Below, one piece after another: positions 33,229 to 41,933 of a DNA stretch of 54,094 bases (within the stretch, counting starts at the first letter, position 1; every line of letters starts with the position of its first letter). Both the position numbers and the translations under genes were made by a program. The notes under the pieces were generated by a model, which ran no database searches, was not told where the DNA came from, and was given only the letters and a program-made list of their open reading frames with translations. Source of the stretch: Sphaerotilus natans (GTDB lineage: Bacteria; Pseudomonadota; Gammaproteobacteria; Burkholderiales; Burkholderiaceae_C); contig NZ_FTMZ01000028.1 in NCBI RefSeq assembly GCF_900156335.1, positions 1-54,094 of the forward strand, in the 5' to 3' direction.

Positions 33229-34419
33229 ATGTTCGCCGAGCCGCTGCCCGCCTTCGTGTTCCAGACGGTGCGCCGCATCGAAAGCGCGCCCGGTCTGGCC
33301 CGCCGCCTGGGCGAGCTGGTCAGCAGCCTCGATCCCCCGGGGCGCAGCGCGCTGATCGTCACCGATGCCTTTCTCGCGTCCAGCGGCCTGATCGCGCCGG
33401 CCCGCGCCTCGCTGGAGGCGGCCGGCTGGCAGGTGGCCGTCTTCGACGCGGTCACGCCGGACCCGTCCGAGGCGGTGGTCGAGGCGGCCCGCCAGGCCGC
33501 GCTGGTGCATGGTGCCGGGCTGGTCATCGGCTTCGGCGGCGGCAGCAGCATGGATGTGGCCAAGCTGGTAGCCTGCCTGGCGCGGCCCGAGGCGCCGGCG
33601 CTGTCCGAGCTCTACGGCATCGACACCCGCGTGGTCGCGCGCCTGCCGCTGGTGCAGGTGCCGACCACCGCCGGCACTGGCTCCGAAGTCACCCGCATCG
33701 CCATCGTCACCACCGGCGCCGACACCAAGGCCGGCGTGGTCAACCGCGCGCTGCTGGCCGATCTGGTGCTGCTCGACGCCGAGCTCACCGTCGGGCTGCC
33801 GCCGGCGGTCAGCGCCGCGACCGGCATCGACGCGATGGTGCACGCGATCGAGGCCTTCACCAGCCGGCTGCGCGCCAATCCGCTCTCCGACCTGCTGGCC
33901 GTCGACGCGCTGCGCCGGCTCGACCGGCACCTGCTGGCGACCCTCGCCGACGGCCACGACCTGGCCGCGCGCGAGCAGATGCTGCTCGGCGCGATGCTGG
34001 CCGGCATGGCCTTCGAGAACGCGCCGGTCGCGGCGGTGCATGCGCTGGCCTATCCGCTGGGCGGGCAGTTCCATCTGCCGCACGGGCTGAGCAACGCGCT
34101 GGTGCTGACTCCGGTGCTGCGCTTCAACCGGCCGGCGGCGCAGGCGCGCTATGCCGCGCTGGCCGCGCAGCTGCTGCCCAAGGCGAGCGCAGGCCTGGAC
34201 GAGGCGCAGCGCTGCGAGGCCTTCATCGCGCATGTGGCGCAGCGGGTGGCCGACTGCGCGGCCTGCGGCCTGGCGCAGCGGCTGCGCGACTGCGGCATAC
34301 CGCGCGATGCGCTGCCGGGGCTGGCGGCCGCCGCGATGCAGCAGCAGCGCCTGCTGCAGAACAACCCGCGTCCGCTGACCGAGGCCGACGCGCTGGCGAT
34401 CTACGAGGAGGCCTGGTGA
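33229..34419 (+). CDS. Iron-containing alcohol dehydrogenase
   Basis: 396 residues of the group III metal-dependent alcohol dehydrogenases. The NAD-binding block GFGGGSSMDVAKLVA is near residue 104 and PTTAGTGSEVTRIAIVT follows. Metal ligands are visible as Asp and His in TGIDAMVHAIEAF and the histidines of VHALAYPLGGQFHLPHGLSNA. The substrate alcohol or aldehyde cannot be read from the sequence. Its stop overlaps the start of the thioesterase gene (GTGA), so the two act together, perhaps on a short acyl compound. Confidence 0.9.
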   Translation: MFAEPLPAFVFQTVRRIESAPGLARRLGELVSSLDPPGRSALIVTDAFLASSGLIAPARASLEAAGWQVAVFDAVTPDPSEAVVEAARQAALVHGAGLVIGFGGGSSMDVAKLVACLARPEAPALSELYGIDTRVVARLPLVQVPTTAGTGSEVTRIAIVTTGADTKAGVVNRALLADLVLLDAELTVGLPPAVSAATGIDAMVHAIEAFTSRLRANPLSDLLAVDALRRLDRHLLATLADGHDLAAREQMLLGAMLAGMAFENAPVAAVHALAYPLGGQFHLPHGLSNALVLTPVLRFNRPAAQARYAALAAQLLPKASAGLDEAQRCEAFIAHVAQRVADCAACGLAQRLRDCGIPRDALPGLAAAAMQQQRLLQNNPRPLTEADALAIYEEAW

Positions 34420-34865
34420 GCACCCATCCCCCGACGACCCGCGCCGACTATCCGCATGTCGGCAGCGTCAGCACCCGCTGGAACGACAACGACCGCTACG
34501 GCCATGTCAACAACGCCGTCTACTACCAGTACTTCGACAGCGTCATCAACGAGGTGCTGATCCACCAGGGCGGCCTGGACATTCAGCGCGGCGAGGTGGT
34601 CGGCTTCATCGTGCGCTCGGAGTGCGACTTTCTCGCGCCGGTCGCCTATCCCGGCCTGCTGGAGGTCGGGGTGGTGGTGCGCCGGCTCGGCCGCAGCTCG
34701 GTCACCTACGAGACCGCGCTGCTGCGCCCGGGCGAGGACCGGCCGGCCGCGATCGGTCGCATGGTCCATGTCTTCGTCGACACGGCCAGCGGCCGCCCGA
34801 CCGACATTCCGGCTCCGATCCGCGCGGTGCTGGAGCGGCTGCTGCGGCCGCTGCCCGGCGGCTGA
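34416..34865 (+). CDS. Acyl-CoA thioesterase (4HBT hotdog family)
   Basis: 149 residues from a GTG overlapping the alcohol dehydrogenase stop. The block TRWNDNDRYGHVNNAVYYQY holds the aspartate and HVNN typical of 4-hydroxybenzoyl-CoA thioesterase-like proteins (YbgC/FadM type), and the rest has the hotdog pattern RSECDFLAPVAYPG. It would hydrolyse an acyl-CoA in the cytoplasm. The acyl group is unknown. It is the last gene before the convergent ABC transporter operon, with a 24-base gap. Confidence 0.88.
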   Translation: MSTHPPTTRADYPHVGSVSTRWNDNDRYGHVNNAVYYQYFDSVINEVLIHQGGLDIQRGEVVGFIVRSECDFLAPVAYPGLLEVGVVVRRLGRSSVTYETALLRPGEDRPAAIGRMVHVFVDTASGRPTDIPAPIRAVLERLLRPLPGG

Positions 34866-34889
34866 AGCCCGGGCCGCCGATCCACCGGC

Positions 34890-35657
34890 TCAGTGCAGCG
34901 CGGCGAGGAACTGGCGCAGCTCCGGCGTCTGCGGCGCACCGAAGATCTGCTCGGGCGGCCCCACTTCGTGGATGCGGCCGGCGTGCATGAACACCACCCG
35001 GTCGCTGACCTTGCGCGCGAAGCCCATCTCGTGCGTGACCATCATCAGCGTCATGCCCTCGGCGGCGAGCGACTCCACCACGCGGAGCACCTCGCCGACC
35101 AGCTCCGGGTCGAGCGCCGAGGTGATCTCGTCGCACAGCAGCACGCCCGGCTCCATCGCCAGCGCGCGGGCGATCGCCACCCGCTGCTGCTGACCGCCAG
35201 AGAGCTGGTCCGGCCAGGCGTCGAACTTCTCGGCCAGGCCGACCCGCTCGAGCAGCCGGCGCGCCACCGCCTCGCCGTCGCGGCCCGGGCGGCGGTGCAC
35301 CAGCGCCGGCGCCAGCATCACGTTGCGCCCGACCGACAGGTGCGGGAACAGGTTGAAGCCCTGGAAGATCATGCCGACCCGCTGGCGCAGCGCGCGCATC
35401 GCCGCGGCGTCGCCGTGGCGCAGCGGCCGGCCGTCGACCGACAGCGCACCGCCTTCGAAGGTCTCCAGGCCGTTGACGCAGCGCAGCAAGGTGCTCTTGC
35501 CCGAGCCGCTGCGGCCGATGATGGTGACCACCTCGCCGCGGTCCACCTCCAGGTCGATGCCCTTGAGCACCTCGTTGGGGCCGAAGCGCTTGCGCAGGCC
35601 CTGCACGCGCACCACCGGATCGGCCGCCGGGCCGGACAGATTCTCAGACGCGTTCAC
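34890..35657 (-). CDS. Polar amino acid-type ABC transporter ATPase
   Basis: 255 residues, close to GlnQ/HisP. Walker A is GRSGSGKST, the signature is LSGGQQQRVAIARALAMEP and Walker B is VLLCDEITSALDP, with the switch histidine in MMVTHEMGFA. The start is a GTG at 35657, overlapping the upstream permease gene by 14 bases. Last gene of a binding protein-permease-permease-ATPase operon that starts at 37778. It powers import across the cytoplasmic membrane. Confidence 0.93.
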   Translation of the reverse strand: MNASENLSGPAADPVVRVQGLRKRFGPNEVLKGIDLEVDRGEVVTIIGRSGSGKSTLLRCVNGLETFEGGALSVDGRPLRHGDAAAMRALRQRVGMIFQGFNLFPHLSVGRNVMLAPALVHRRPGRDGEAVARRLLERVGLAEKFDAWPDQLSGGQQQRVAIARALAMEPGVLLCDEITSALDPELVGEVLRVVESLAAEGMTLMMVTHEMGFARKVSDRVVFMHAGRIHEVGPPEQIFGAPQTPELRQFLAALH

Positions 35658-36294
35658 GACGCAGTTTCCTCTCGAGGTGCAGGCTCCAGGCCGACACCGG
35701 CCAGCAGAGCAGGAAATACATCAGCGCGACACAGCCATAGACGGCCAGCGGCTGGAAGGTGGCATTGACGATCATCGTGCCGGCGCGGGTCAGCTCGACG
35801 AAACCGATCACCGAGGCCAGCGCGGTGCCCTTGATGACCTGCACCAGGAAGCCGACCGTCGGCGCCACCGCGATGCGCAGCGCCTGCGGGCCGACCACAT
35901 GGCGCATCGTCTCGCCGAAGGACAGCGCCAGGCTGCCGGCGGCCTCCCACTGGCCGCGCGGCACCGCCTCGACGCTGCCTCGCCAGATCTCGCACAGGAA
36001 GGCCGAGGCGTAGAGCGTCAGCGCGAGAGCCGCCGCCGCCCAGGCCGGCACGTCCAGCCCCAGCAGCGCCAGGCCGAAGTAGGCGAGAAAGAGCTGCATC
36101 AGCAGCGGCGTGCCCTGGAACAGGCGCACATGCAGCGCCACCAGCGGCGCCAGGCGGGGGCGCGCCAGCCGCAGCAGCAGCAGACCCAGGCCCAGCAGCC
36201 CGCCGCCGACGAAGGCCGCCAGCGACAGCAGCACCGTCCAGCGCGCCGCCAGCATCAGGTTGCGCAGGATGTCCCACAAGGTGAAATCGACCAT
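35644..36294 (-). CDS. Polar amino acid-type ABC transporter permease 1
   Basis: 216 residues with about five transmembrane helices and the HisM/GlnP-type motifs LFQGTPLLMQLFLAYFGLAL and GSVEAVPRGQWEAAGSLALS, the latter an EAA-loop that contacts the ATPase. Paired with the permease at 36298-36975, it would form a heterodimeric channel. It starts three bases after the stop of that gene and overlaps the ATPase gene. Confidence 0.92.
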   Translation of the reverse strand: MVDFTLWDILRNLMLAARWTVLLSLAAFVGGGLLGLGLLLLRLARPRLAPLVALHVRLFQGTPLLMQLFLAYFGLALLGLDVPAWAAAALALTLYASAFLCEIWRGSVEAVPRGQWEAAGSLALSFGETMRHVVGPQALRIAVAPTVGFLVQVIKGTALASVIGFVELTRAGTMIVNATFQPLAVYGCVALMYFLLCWPVSAWSLHLERKLRRERV

Positions 36295-36297
36295 GGC

Positions 36298-36975
36298 TCA
36301 CCTCCCCGTGGCCGCACGGCGGCCGAAGATCCAGCGCGGACCGATCTCGTCGAGCAGCCGGCGCAGCAGCAACGACAGCCCCAGGTAGATCGCCGCGCCG
36401 ATCAGGAAGGCCTCGAAGGCGCGGAAGTTGCGGCTCTGGATCAGGTTGGCCTGATAGCTCAGCTCGGCCGCGGCGATCTGGCCGCAGACCGACGAGCCCA
36501 GCATCACGATGATGATCTGCCCGACCAGCGCCGGCCAGACCCGGCCCAGCGCCGGCGGCAGCACCACCCGCAGGAAGACCTGCCGCTCGTCGAGCGCCAG
36601 GCTGCGCGCGGCCTCGATCTGGCCGCGCGGCGTCGCCTCCAGGCCCGCGCGCACGATCTCCGCCGCATAGGCGCCCAGATTGACCGTCATCGCGATCAGC
36701 GCCGCCGTTTCCGGCGAGAGCTTCACGCCAGCGGCCGGCAGCCCGAAGAACACGAAGAAGAGCTGGACGATGAAGGGCGTGTTGCGCACCAGCTCCACAT
36801 AGGCGATGACCGGCCAGCGCCAGGCCGCCGGCCCCCACACGCGCATCCAGGCGCAGGCCACGCCCACGGCAGTGCCCAGCACGGCCGAGAGTCCGGTCAG
36901 CGCCACCGTCAGCGCCGCGCCGCGCAGCAACAGCGGCCACTGCTCCAGCACCGCCGCAAAATCGAGCGAAATCAT
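36298..36975 (-). CDS. Polar amino acid-type ABC transporter permease 2
   Basis: 225 residues with about five helices; ELVRNTPFIVQLFFVFFGLP and the EAA loop AGLEATPRGQIEAARSLALD are diagnostic of the His/Glu/Gln/opine permease family. The open frame extends far upstream but the ATG at 36975 fits the family start (LDFAAVLEQWPLLLRG) and lies 11 bases after the binding protein stop. The ribosome site is weak, which suggests translational coupling. Confidence 0.92.
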   Translation of the reverse strand: MISLDFAAVLEQWPLLLRGAALTVALTGLSAVLGTAVGVACAWMRVWGPAAWRWPVIAYVELVRNTPFIVQLFFVFFGLPAAGVKLSPETAALIAMTVNLGAYAAEIVRAGLEATPRGQIEAARSLALDERQVFLRVVLPPALGRVWPALVGQIIIVMLGSSVCGQIAAAELSYQANLIQSRNFRAFEAFLIGAAIYLGLSLLLRRLLDEIGPRWIFGRRAATGR

Positions 36976-36986
36976 CGCGCCCGCCG

Positions 36987-37778
36987 TCACTGCGGCAGGT
37001 TGCCGGCCGGGCGGCCCAGCCAGCGCTTGGCCAGCCGGTCCAGCTCGCCCGAGCTGCGGGCCTCGGCGATGATCTCGTTGACGCGGCCGCGCAGCGCATC
37101 CTCGCCCTTGGCCACGCCGATGAAGTTGGGCGAATCCTTCAGCACGAACTTGAACTCGGTGCCGAGCTGCGGGTTGCGCGCCATCAGGTTGCCGGCCACC
37201 GAGGCGCCGGTGGCGATCGCCACGACCTGGCCCGAGACGAAGGCCGAGACAGTGGCGTTGTTGTCCTCGAAGCGGCGGATCTCGGCGTCGGCCGGCGCGA
37301 TGCGGCTGAGCTCGATGTCCTCGATGGCGCCGCGGGTCACGCCCACCGCCTTGCCCGCCAGGTCGGCCGCGCCGCGGATCGTCACGCCCTTGGCGGCGAA
37401 GACCGCCTGGAAGAAGGGCGAGTAGGCCGCGGTGAAGTCGATCACCTTCTCGCGCTCCGGGTTCTTGCCCAGCGTCGAGATCACCAGATCGACCTTGCGG
37501 GTCTGCAGATAGGGAATGCGGTTGGCGCTGGTCACCGGCACCAGCTCGACCTTCACCCCCATCTTCGCCCCGATCAGCTGGGCCATGTCGATGTCCAGCC
37601 CCTGCGGCTTGAGGTCGGTGCCGACGAAGCCGTAGGGCGGAAAGTCGGTCGGGATGGCGATGGTGATCTGCTTGCGGCTGCTGATGTCGGCCAGCGCATC
37701 GGCCCGGGCCAGGCCGGCAACGCTGCTCAGGCCGGCGATCAGGGCGACGGCCACAAGGCCACGGCGGGAAACGGTCAT
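36987..37778 (-). CDS. Polar amino acid-type ABC transporter binding protein
   Basis: 263 residues of the SBP_bac_3 family. A signal peptide with SRRG and a hydrophobic core ends near ARADA. The mature start KQITIAIPTDFPPYGFVG, then LDIDMAQLIGAKMGVKVELV and DLVISTLGKNPEREKVIDFT, are family hallmarks. It captures the ligand in the periplasm. Because the linked LacI gene and oxygenase genes point to a methylated or otherwise substituted polar metabolite, the ligand may be a betaine, amine or inositol-like compound and not a standard amino acid. AAGGA precedes the ATG. Confidence 0.9.
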   Translation of the reverse strand: MTVSRRGLVAVALIAGLSSVAGLARADALADISSRKQITIAIPTDFPPYGFVGTDLKPQGLDIDMAQLIGAKMGVKVELVPVTSANRIPYLQTRKVDLVISTLGKNPEREKVIDFTAAYSPFFQAVFAAKGVTIRGAADLAGKAVGVTRGAIEDIELSRIAPADAEIRRFEDNNATVSAFVSGQVVAIATGASVAGNLMARNPQLGTEFKFVLKDSPNFIGVAKGEDALRGRVNEIIAEARSSGELDRLAKRWLGRPAGNLPQ

Positions 37779-37815
37779 GGATCGGATTCCTTGGTTCAGG
37801 CTGACAGAAACTGTA

Positions 37816-37836
37816 TGCACTTTCGTATTCAGTGCA
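37816..37836. promoter_or_regulatory. Inverted repeat TGCACT-N9-AGTGCA before the ABC transporter operon
   Basis: Perfect 6-base arms at 37816-37821 and 37831-37836 lie about 40 bases before the binding protein start. GTGCATTGC at about 37923 is a related half-site near the end of the LacI gene. A LacI-type dimer is the probable ligand of the dyad; that is inference from position. Confidence 0.5.
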
Positions 37837-37938
37837 ATGCGTGTGCCAGCCTTGACCCGACCTCCCGCGGGCCGGTCTGCCCTGTTGCGGTGCGCAGCGC
37901 ACAAGAACCGACCTCGTTTCCGGTGCATTGCGTCCTTT

Positions 37939-38994
37939 TCAGGGCAAGTTCTCCGCAATGAACAGCTCCACCGGCACGGTGAGCTGCGCCGCGCGGGCAC
38001 GGGCCTCGGGCGGCTGGTCGAGCGCGGCGTGCATCGCCTCGACCACCGTCTGCGCCAGCCGCGCGATCGGCGAGACCAGCACCAGATCGACCACGCCGTC
38101 GATCAGCGCGCGGCGGTGCTCGGCGGTCAGGCCGTTGCAGACGGTGACCACATGGCGCGCGTGTCCGGGCGGACGCTCGGCGCGCAGCGCGCGGATGATG
38201 CCCGGCGTGCCGCCGCCGCCGGCGTCGTACAGACCGGCCAGGTCGGGGTGGCGGTGCAGCAGGTCGAGCGTGGCCTCGTGCGCGAGCTGCTCGTCCTCCA
38301 GATTGACCTGGGTGTCGAGCACCCGCAGCTGCGGCGCGTGCTCGCGCAGGTAGGCGCGAAAGCTCATCTCGCTGGCCTCGTGGCCCAGGTAGCGGTGGCT
38401 GCCGACGAAGACCGCCACCGGCCCCGGCGCACGCGCCAGGCGGCTGACCGCCCAGGCCGCGCTGCGGCCGCAGCGCCGCGGATCGACGCCGACATAGCCG
38501 GCGCGCAGCGGCGAGCCCAGATCGCTCAGCAGCGCGAACACCGGCCGGCCGAGCCGGTGCAGCTCCTCGACGACCGCATCCACATGCGGATGGTCCACCG
38601 CGACCACCGCCAGCGCGTCCACCTCGCGGCCGAGCTCCAGCATCTGCCGCGCCACCGCCGCCGGATCGGTCGCGTCCAGGTGGTCGATCACCGCGACGCC
38701 CGGCCGCGCATGGCGTGAGGCCGCCGCGCTGATCTCGCGCCCGAGCTCGCGGTAGAAGGCCTCGTGGCGGCGCAGCAGGCAGAAGCCCAGCGTGCGGGTG
38801 CGGCGCTCGCCGCGCTCCATCAGCCGCGCGCGCATCAGCGCCGCGCCGTGGTAGCCGATGCGCTCGGCCGCCTCGATCACCCGCAGCGCGGTGGCCTCGC
38901 GCACCGGCAGCCGGTTGTTGATGACACGGTCCACCGTCGCGGTGCTCACGCCGGCGGCCTGCGCGACCGCCTCCAGCGTCGGCCGCGCGCTCAC
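37939..38994 (-). CDS. LacI family transcriptional regulator
   Basis: 351 residues. The N-terminal LacI helix-turn-helix is PTLEAVAQAAGVSTATVDRV, followed by the hinge helix; the remainder is a type 1 periplasmic-binding-protein-like effector domain, with LLSDLGSPLRAGYVGVD. It lies upstream of and in line with the ABC transporter operon, and is divergent from the MocD-like gene over 215 bases, so it probably controls both. This branch with a ribose-binding-like domain often senses sugars or inositols. Confidence 0.9.
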   Translation of the reverse strand: MSARPTLEAVAQAAGVSTATVDRVINNRLPVREATALRVIEAAERIGYHGAALMRARLMERGERRTRTLGFCLLRRHEAFYRELGREISAAASRHARPGVAVIDHLDATDPAAVARQMLELGREVDALAVVAVDHPHVDAVVEELHRLGRPVFALLSDLGSPLRAGYVGVDPRRCGRSAAWAVSRLARAPGPVAVFVGSHRYLGHEASEMSFRAYLREHAPQLRVLDTQVNLEDEQLAHEATLDLLHRHPDLAGLYDAGGGGTPGIIRALRAERPPGHARHVVTVCNGLTAEHRRALIDGVVDLVLVSPIARLAQTVVEAMHAALDQPPEARARAAQLTVPVELFIAENLP

Positions 38995-39209
38995 GCACCG
39001 CTCCCGGCGGGGGGCGTTTCCGGGTTATCCCGCGGCGCTGATGATGGAAATGACATGCTGCATGGCGTCATGGCTGATCGCTTCTGATGGGAAATGATGG
39101 ATGTCGATTGTCGCGCCGCAAGCGCCTGCCTACGATGCGCCCCAGCCTGGATCGAAATGAATTTCCAGACGCAGCGAAAACGCAAAACAACCCATCCTGG
39201 ACGGAGACG
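38995..39209. promoter_or_regulatory. Divergent control region of LacI-type and MocD-like genes
   Basis: Contains three copies of GAAATGA (39047-39053, 39091-39097 and 39154-39160), the last within the inverted repeat GAAAT-GA-ATTTC (39154-39165). TACGAT at 39131-39136 is a candidate -10 element on the plus strand. GGAG before 39210 is the ribosome site of the next gene. No small gene is seen. Confidence 0.45.
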
Positions 39210-40235
39210 ATGAGCACGCATGACGACTATCGGATGATCGGCGGCGCGGGCGAGCGGGCGCAGGCCGCCGGCCTCGTGGGCGCCGAGTGGTACAAGAGCC
39301 CGGTGCCGCGCGCGACGATGAAGGCGCTGATGAAGCGCGAGGACGCGCCGGCCGTGCGCGACACGCTGCTGTGGTTCGCGCTGATCGCCGCCGCCGGCGT
39401 CTGGATGGCGCTGAGCTGGGGGACAGCCTGGTTCGCGCTGGCCTTCTTCGTCTACGCCACGCTCTACACCGGCGCGGCGGATGCGCGCTGGCACGAGTCC
39501 AGCCACGGCACGGCCTTTCGCACCCGCTGGATGAACGACGCGCTCTACCAGCTCTCGAGCTTCATGGCGCTGCGCCGCCCGACGCGCTGGCGGTGGAGCC
39601 ACACCCGCCACCACAGCGACACGCTGGTGACCGGGCGCGACCCGGAGATCAACGTGATGCTGCCGGCGCGCCCGGGCAAGATCGTGCTCAACCTCTTTGC
39701 GCTGCACTACGGCCCGCACGAGATCGCGCGGGTGCTGGCCCACGCCTGCGGCCGCATCGACGCCGAGGAGCGCAGCTACGTGCCCGAGACCGAGTGGCCG
39801 CGCCTGATCCGCGAAGCCCGCGTGTGGGTGCTGATCTGGGCGGCGGTGTTCGCGCTGGCCTGGGGCATCGGCAGCGTGCTGCCGCTGTTCTATGTCGTGT
39901 TCCCGTGCTTTGCCGGCGCCTGGCTGCACACCTTCTTCGGTCTGACGCAGCACGCCGGCCTGCCCGAGAACGTGCTCGACCACCGGCTCAACTGCCGCAC
40001 GGTGACGATGAACCCGGTGTTCCGCTTCCTCTACTGGAACATGAACTACCACATCGAGCACCACATGTACCCGATGGTACCCTACCACGCGCTGCCCCGG
40101 CTGCACGAGGCGATGCGCGACGACTGCCCCGCGCCGTACCCCGGCGTGCTGGCGGCCTACCGCGAGATCCTGCCGGCGATCCTGCGCCAAGCGCGCGAGC
40201 CCGACTGGTCGGTGCAGCGGCCGATGCCGCGCTGA
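39210..40235 (+). CDS. MocD-like diiron hydroxylase (fatty acid desaturase fold)
   Basis: 341 residues. Membrane-type diiron ligands appear in the three His boxes: HESSHG, HTRHH and HIEHH. Hydrophobic helices lie near residues 55-95 and 205-235. It is followed by a Rieske ferredoxin and an FAD reductase, the exact component set of MocD, MocE and MocF, the demethylating system for the rhizopine 3-O-methyl-scyllo-inosamine in Sinorhizobium. The enzyme probably hydroxylates or demethylates a small polar compound, not a fatty acid. GGAG precedes the ATG at 39210; upstream in-frame starts lie in the regulatory region. Confidence 0.82.
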   Translation: MSTHDDYRMIGGAGERAQAAGLVGAEWYKSPVPRATMKALMKREDAPAVRDTLLWFALIAAAGVWMALSWGTAWFALAFFVYATLYTGAADARWHESSHGTAFRTRWMNDALYQLSSFMALRRPTRWRWSHTRHHSDTLVTGRDPEINVMLPARPGKIVLNLFALHYGPHEIARVLAHACGRIDAEERSYVPETEWPRLIREARVWVLIWAAVFALAWGIGSVLPLFYVVFPCFAGAWLHTFFGLTQHAGLPENVLDHRLNCRTVTMNPVFRFLYWNMNYHIEHHMYPMVPYHALPRLHEAMRDDCPAPYPGVLAAYREILPAILRQAREPDWSVQRPMPR

Positions 40236-40301
40236 TGCCGCGCTGATGCCTGCTCTCTCTCGTTCCTCTTCCATTCTTGTTGCTTTCCCAGGAGACACGC
40301 C

Positions 40302-40610
40302 ATGAGCGACTGGATCGATGTGTGCGCGCTGGACGACCTCGACGACGAGGACGTGACGCGCTTCGACCACGGCGGCCGCACCTATGCCGTCTACCGCTGC
40401 GGCGATCGGGTCCATGCCACCGACGGCCACTGCACCCACGAGCGGGTGCACCTGTGCGACGGCCTGGTCATGGACCATGTGATCGAGTGCCCCAAGCACA
40501 ACGGCCGCTTCGACATCCGCGACGGCCGCGCGCTGGGGGCGCCGGCCTGCGTCGACCTGAAGACTTGGCCGGCGCGCGTGGCCGGCGGCGTCATCCAGAT
40601 CCAGGTCTGA
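40302..40610 (+). CDS. MocE-like Rieske 2Fe-2S ferredoxin
   Basis: 102 residues. The Rieske cluster ligands are Cys-x-His in GHCTHERVH and Cys-x-x-His in ECPKHNGRFD. It would carry electrons from the reductase encoded two bases downstream to the MocD-like hydroxylase. AGGAG lies before the ATG. The family is that of bacterial dioxygenase-type ferredoxins; MocE is named on operon order. Confidence 0.87.
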   Translation: MSDWIDVCALDDLDDEDVTRFDHGGRTYAVYRCGDRVHATDGHCTHERVHLCDGLVMDHVIECPKHNGRFDIRDGRALGAPACVDLKTWPARVAGGVIQIQV

Positions 40611-40612
40611 TC

Positions 40613-41866
40613 ATGCCCAGCCCCTTGCCCCGTCCCATGGTGATCGTCGGTGCCGGCCATGCCGGCGGTCGCGCGGCGCAGGCGCTGCGCGAGTTCGGCT
40701 GGACCGGCCCGGTGATGATGATCGGCGCCGAGCCGCACCTTCCCTACGAGCGCCCGCCGGTGTCCAAGGGCCTGCTCACCGGCGAGCAGACGCCCGAGCG
40801 CTGCCAGCTGATGTCGGCCGTCGATCTCGACCGGCTGCAGGTCAGCCAGGTCGTGGCCTGGGTCGAGCGCATCGATCCGGTGCGGCGCGAGCTCTGGCTG
40901 ACGGGCGGGCCGCAGCAGGCGCGCCGCCGCATCGACTACGAGGCGCTGCTGCTGGCCACCGGCGGCCACCTGCGCCGGCTGCGGGTGCCGGGGGCGGAGG
41001 CGGTCGGCATCATCGGGCTGCGCACGCTCGACGACGCCGCGCGGCTGGCGCCGCGGCTGCAGCCCGGGGCGCGGGTGCTGGTCGTGGGCGGCGGCTTCAT
41101 CGGGCTGGAGGTGGCGGCCTCGGCGCGCCAGCGCGGCTGCGAGGTGCTGCTGCTGGAGGCCGGCGAGCGGCTGCTCGGCCGCGCGGTGCCGGCGGCGCTG
41201 GCCGCCGACGTGCTCGCGCTGCACCGCGCGCAGGGCGTCGAGGTGCGGCTGGGCTGCGCGCCGACGGCCTTCGCGCTGGCCGGCGACGGGCGCCGGCGCG
41301 TGCAGCTCGACGACGGCAGCGAATGGCGCGCCGACGTGATCGTCGCCGGCATCGGCATCGAGCCGGCGGTGGAGCTGGCGCGCGAGGCGGGTCTGGCGGT
41401 CGGGCGCGGCATCAGCGTGGACGCCACGCTGGCGACCTCGGCGCCGGGCATCTTCGCCGCGGGCGATGTCGCCGAATTCCCCGGCGTGCAGGACGGCCGG
41501 CCCATGCGCCACGAGAGCTGGCACAACGCCGAGACGCAGGCCCGCGTGGCCGCGGCCAACCTGCTCGGCCGCGGCGAGCGGCTGCAGGCGCTGCCCTGGT
41601 TCTGGTCCGACCAGTACGACCACCAGATCCAGGTCGCGGGCGATCCGGCGCTGGGCGTGCGCGGCGTGGCCCGGGCGCTGGAAGGCGGCGCGCGCATCGA
41701 CTTCCACCTCGACGACGCCGGCCGGCTGGTGGCCGCCAGCGGCTTCGGCCCGACCTCGGCGCTGGCACGCGAGTTCAAGCTGGCGCGCTGGCTGCTCGAA
41801 CGCGGCGCGCAGCCAGGCGCCAAGGCGCTGGCCGATCCGGGCGTGCGCCTGCGCACGCTGGGCTGA
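40613..41866 (+). CDS. MocF-like FAD-dependent ferredoxin reductase
   Basis: 417 residues of the putidaredoxin reductase type. The FAD motif is VIVGAGHAGGRAAQALRE, the NAD motif is VLVVGGGFIGLEVAASARQR, and GIFAAGDVAEFPG closes the FAD site. The family's C-terminal dimerisation domain follows, with WFWSDQYDHQIQVAG. It reduces the Rieske ferredoxin with NAD(P)H. The start at 40613 lies two bases after the ferredoxin stop. Confidence 0.9.
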   Translation: MPSPLPRPMVIVGAGHAGGRAAQALREFGWTGPVMMIGAEPHLPYERPPVSKGLLTGEQTPERCQLMSAVDLDRLQVSQVVAWVERIDPVRRELWLTGGPQQARRRIDYEALLLATGGHLRRLRVPGAEAVGIIGLRTLDDAARLAPRLQPGARVLVVGGGFIGLEVAASARQRGCEVLLLEAGERLLGRAVPAALAADVLALHRAQGVEVRLGCAPTAFALAGDGRRRVQLDDGSEWRADVIVAGIGIEPAVELAREAGLAVGRGISVDATLATSAPGIFAAGDVAEFPGVQDGRPMRHESWHNAETQARVAAANLLGRGERLQALPWFWSDQYDHQIQVAGDPALGVRGVARALEGGARIDFHLDDAGRLVAASGFGPTSALAREFKLARWLLERGAQPGAKALADPGVRLRTLG

Positions 41867-41933
41867 GCCCGGCGCCGAACCACCCAGTCGATCCGACCCA
41901 CCCGATCGACCTCACCGAGCCTTTCGCCTTCCC

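Noticed and set aside
39210-40235. Fatty acid desaturase
   Set aside because: The His boxes fit the fold, but the dedicated Rieske ferredoxin, reductase, polar-solute importer and LacI regulator point to a small polar substrate.
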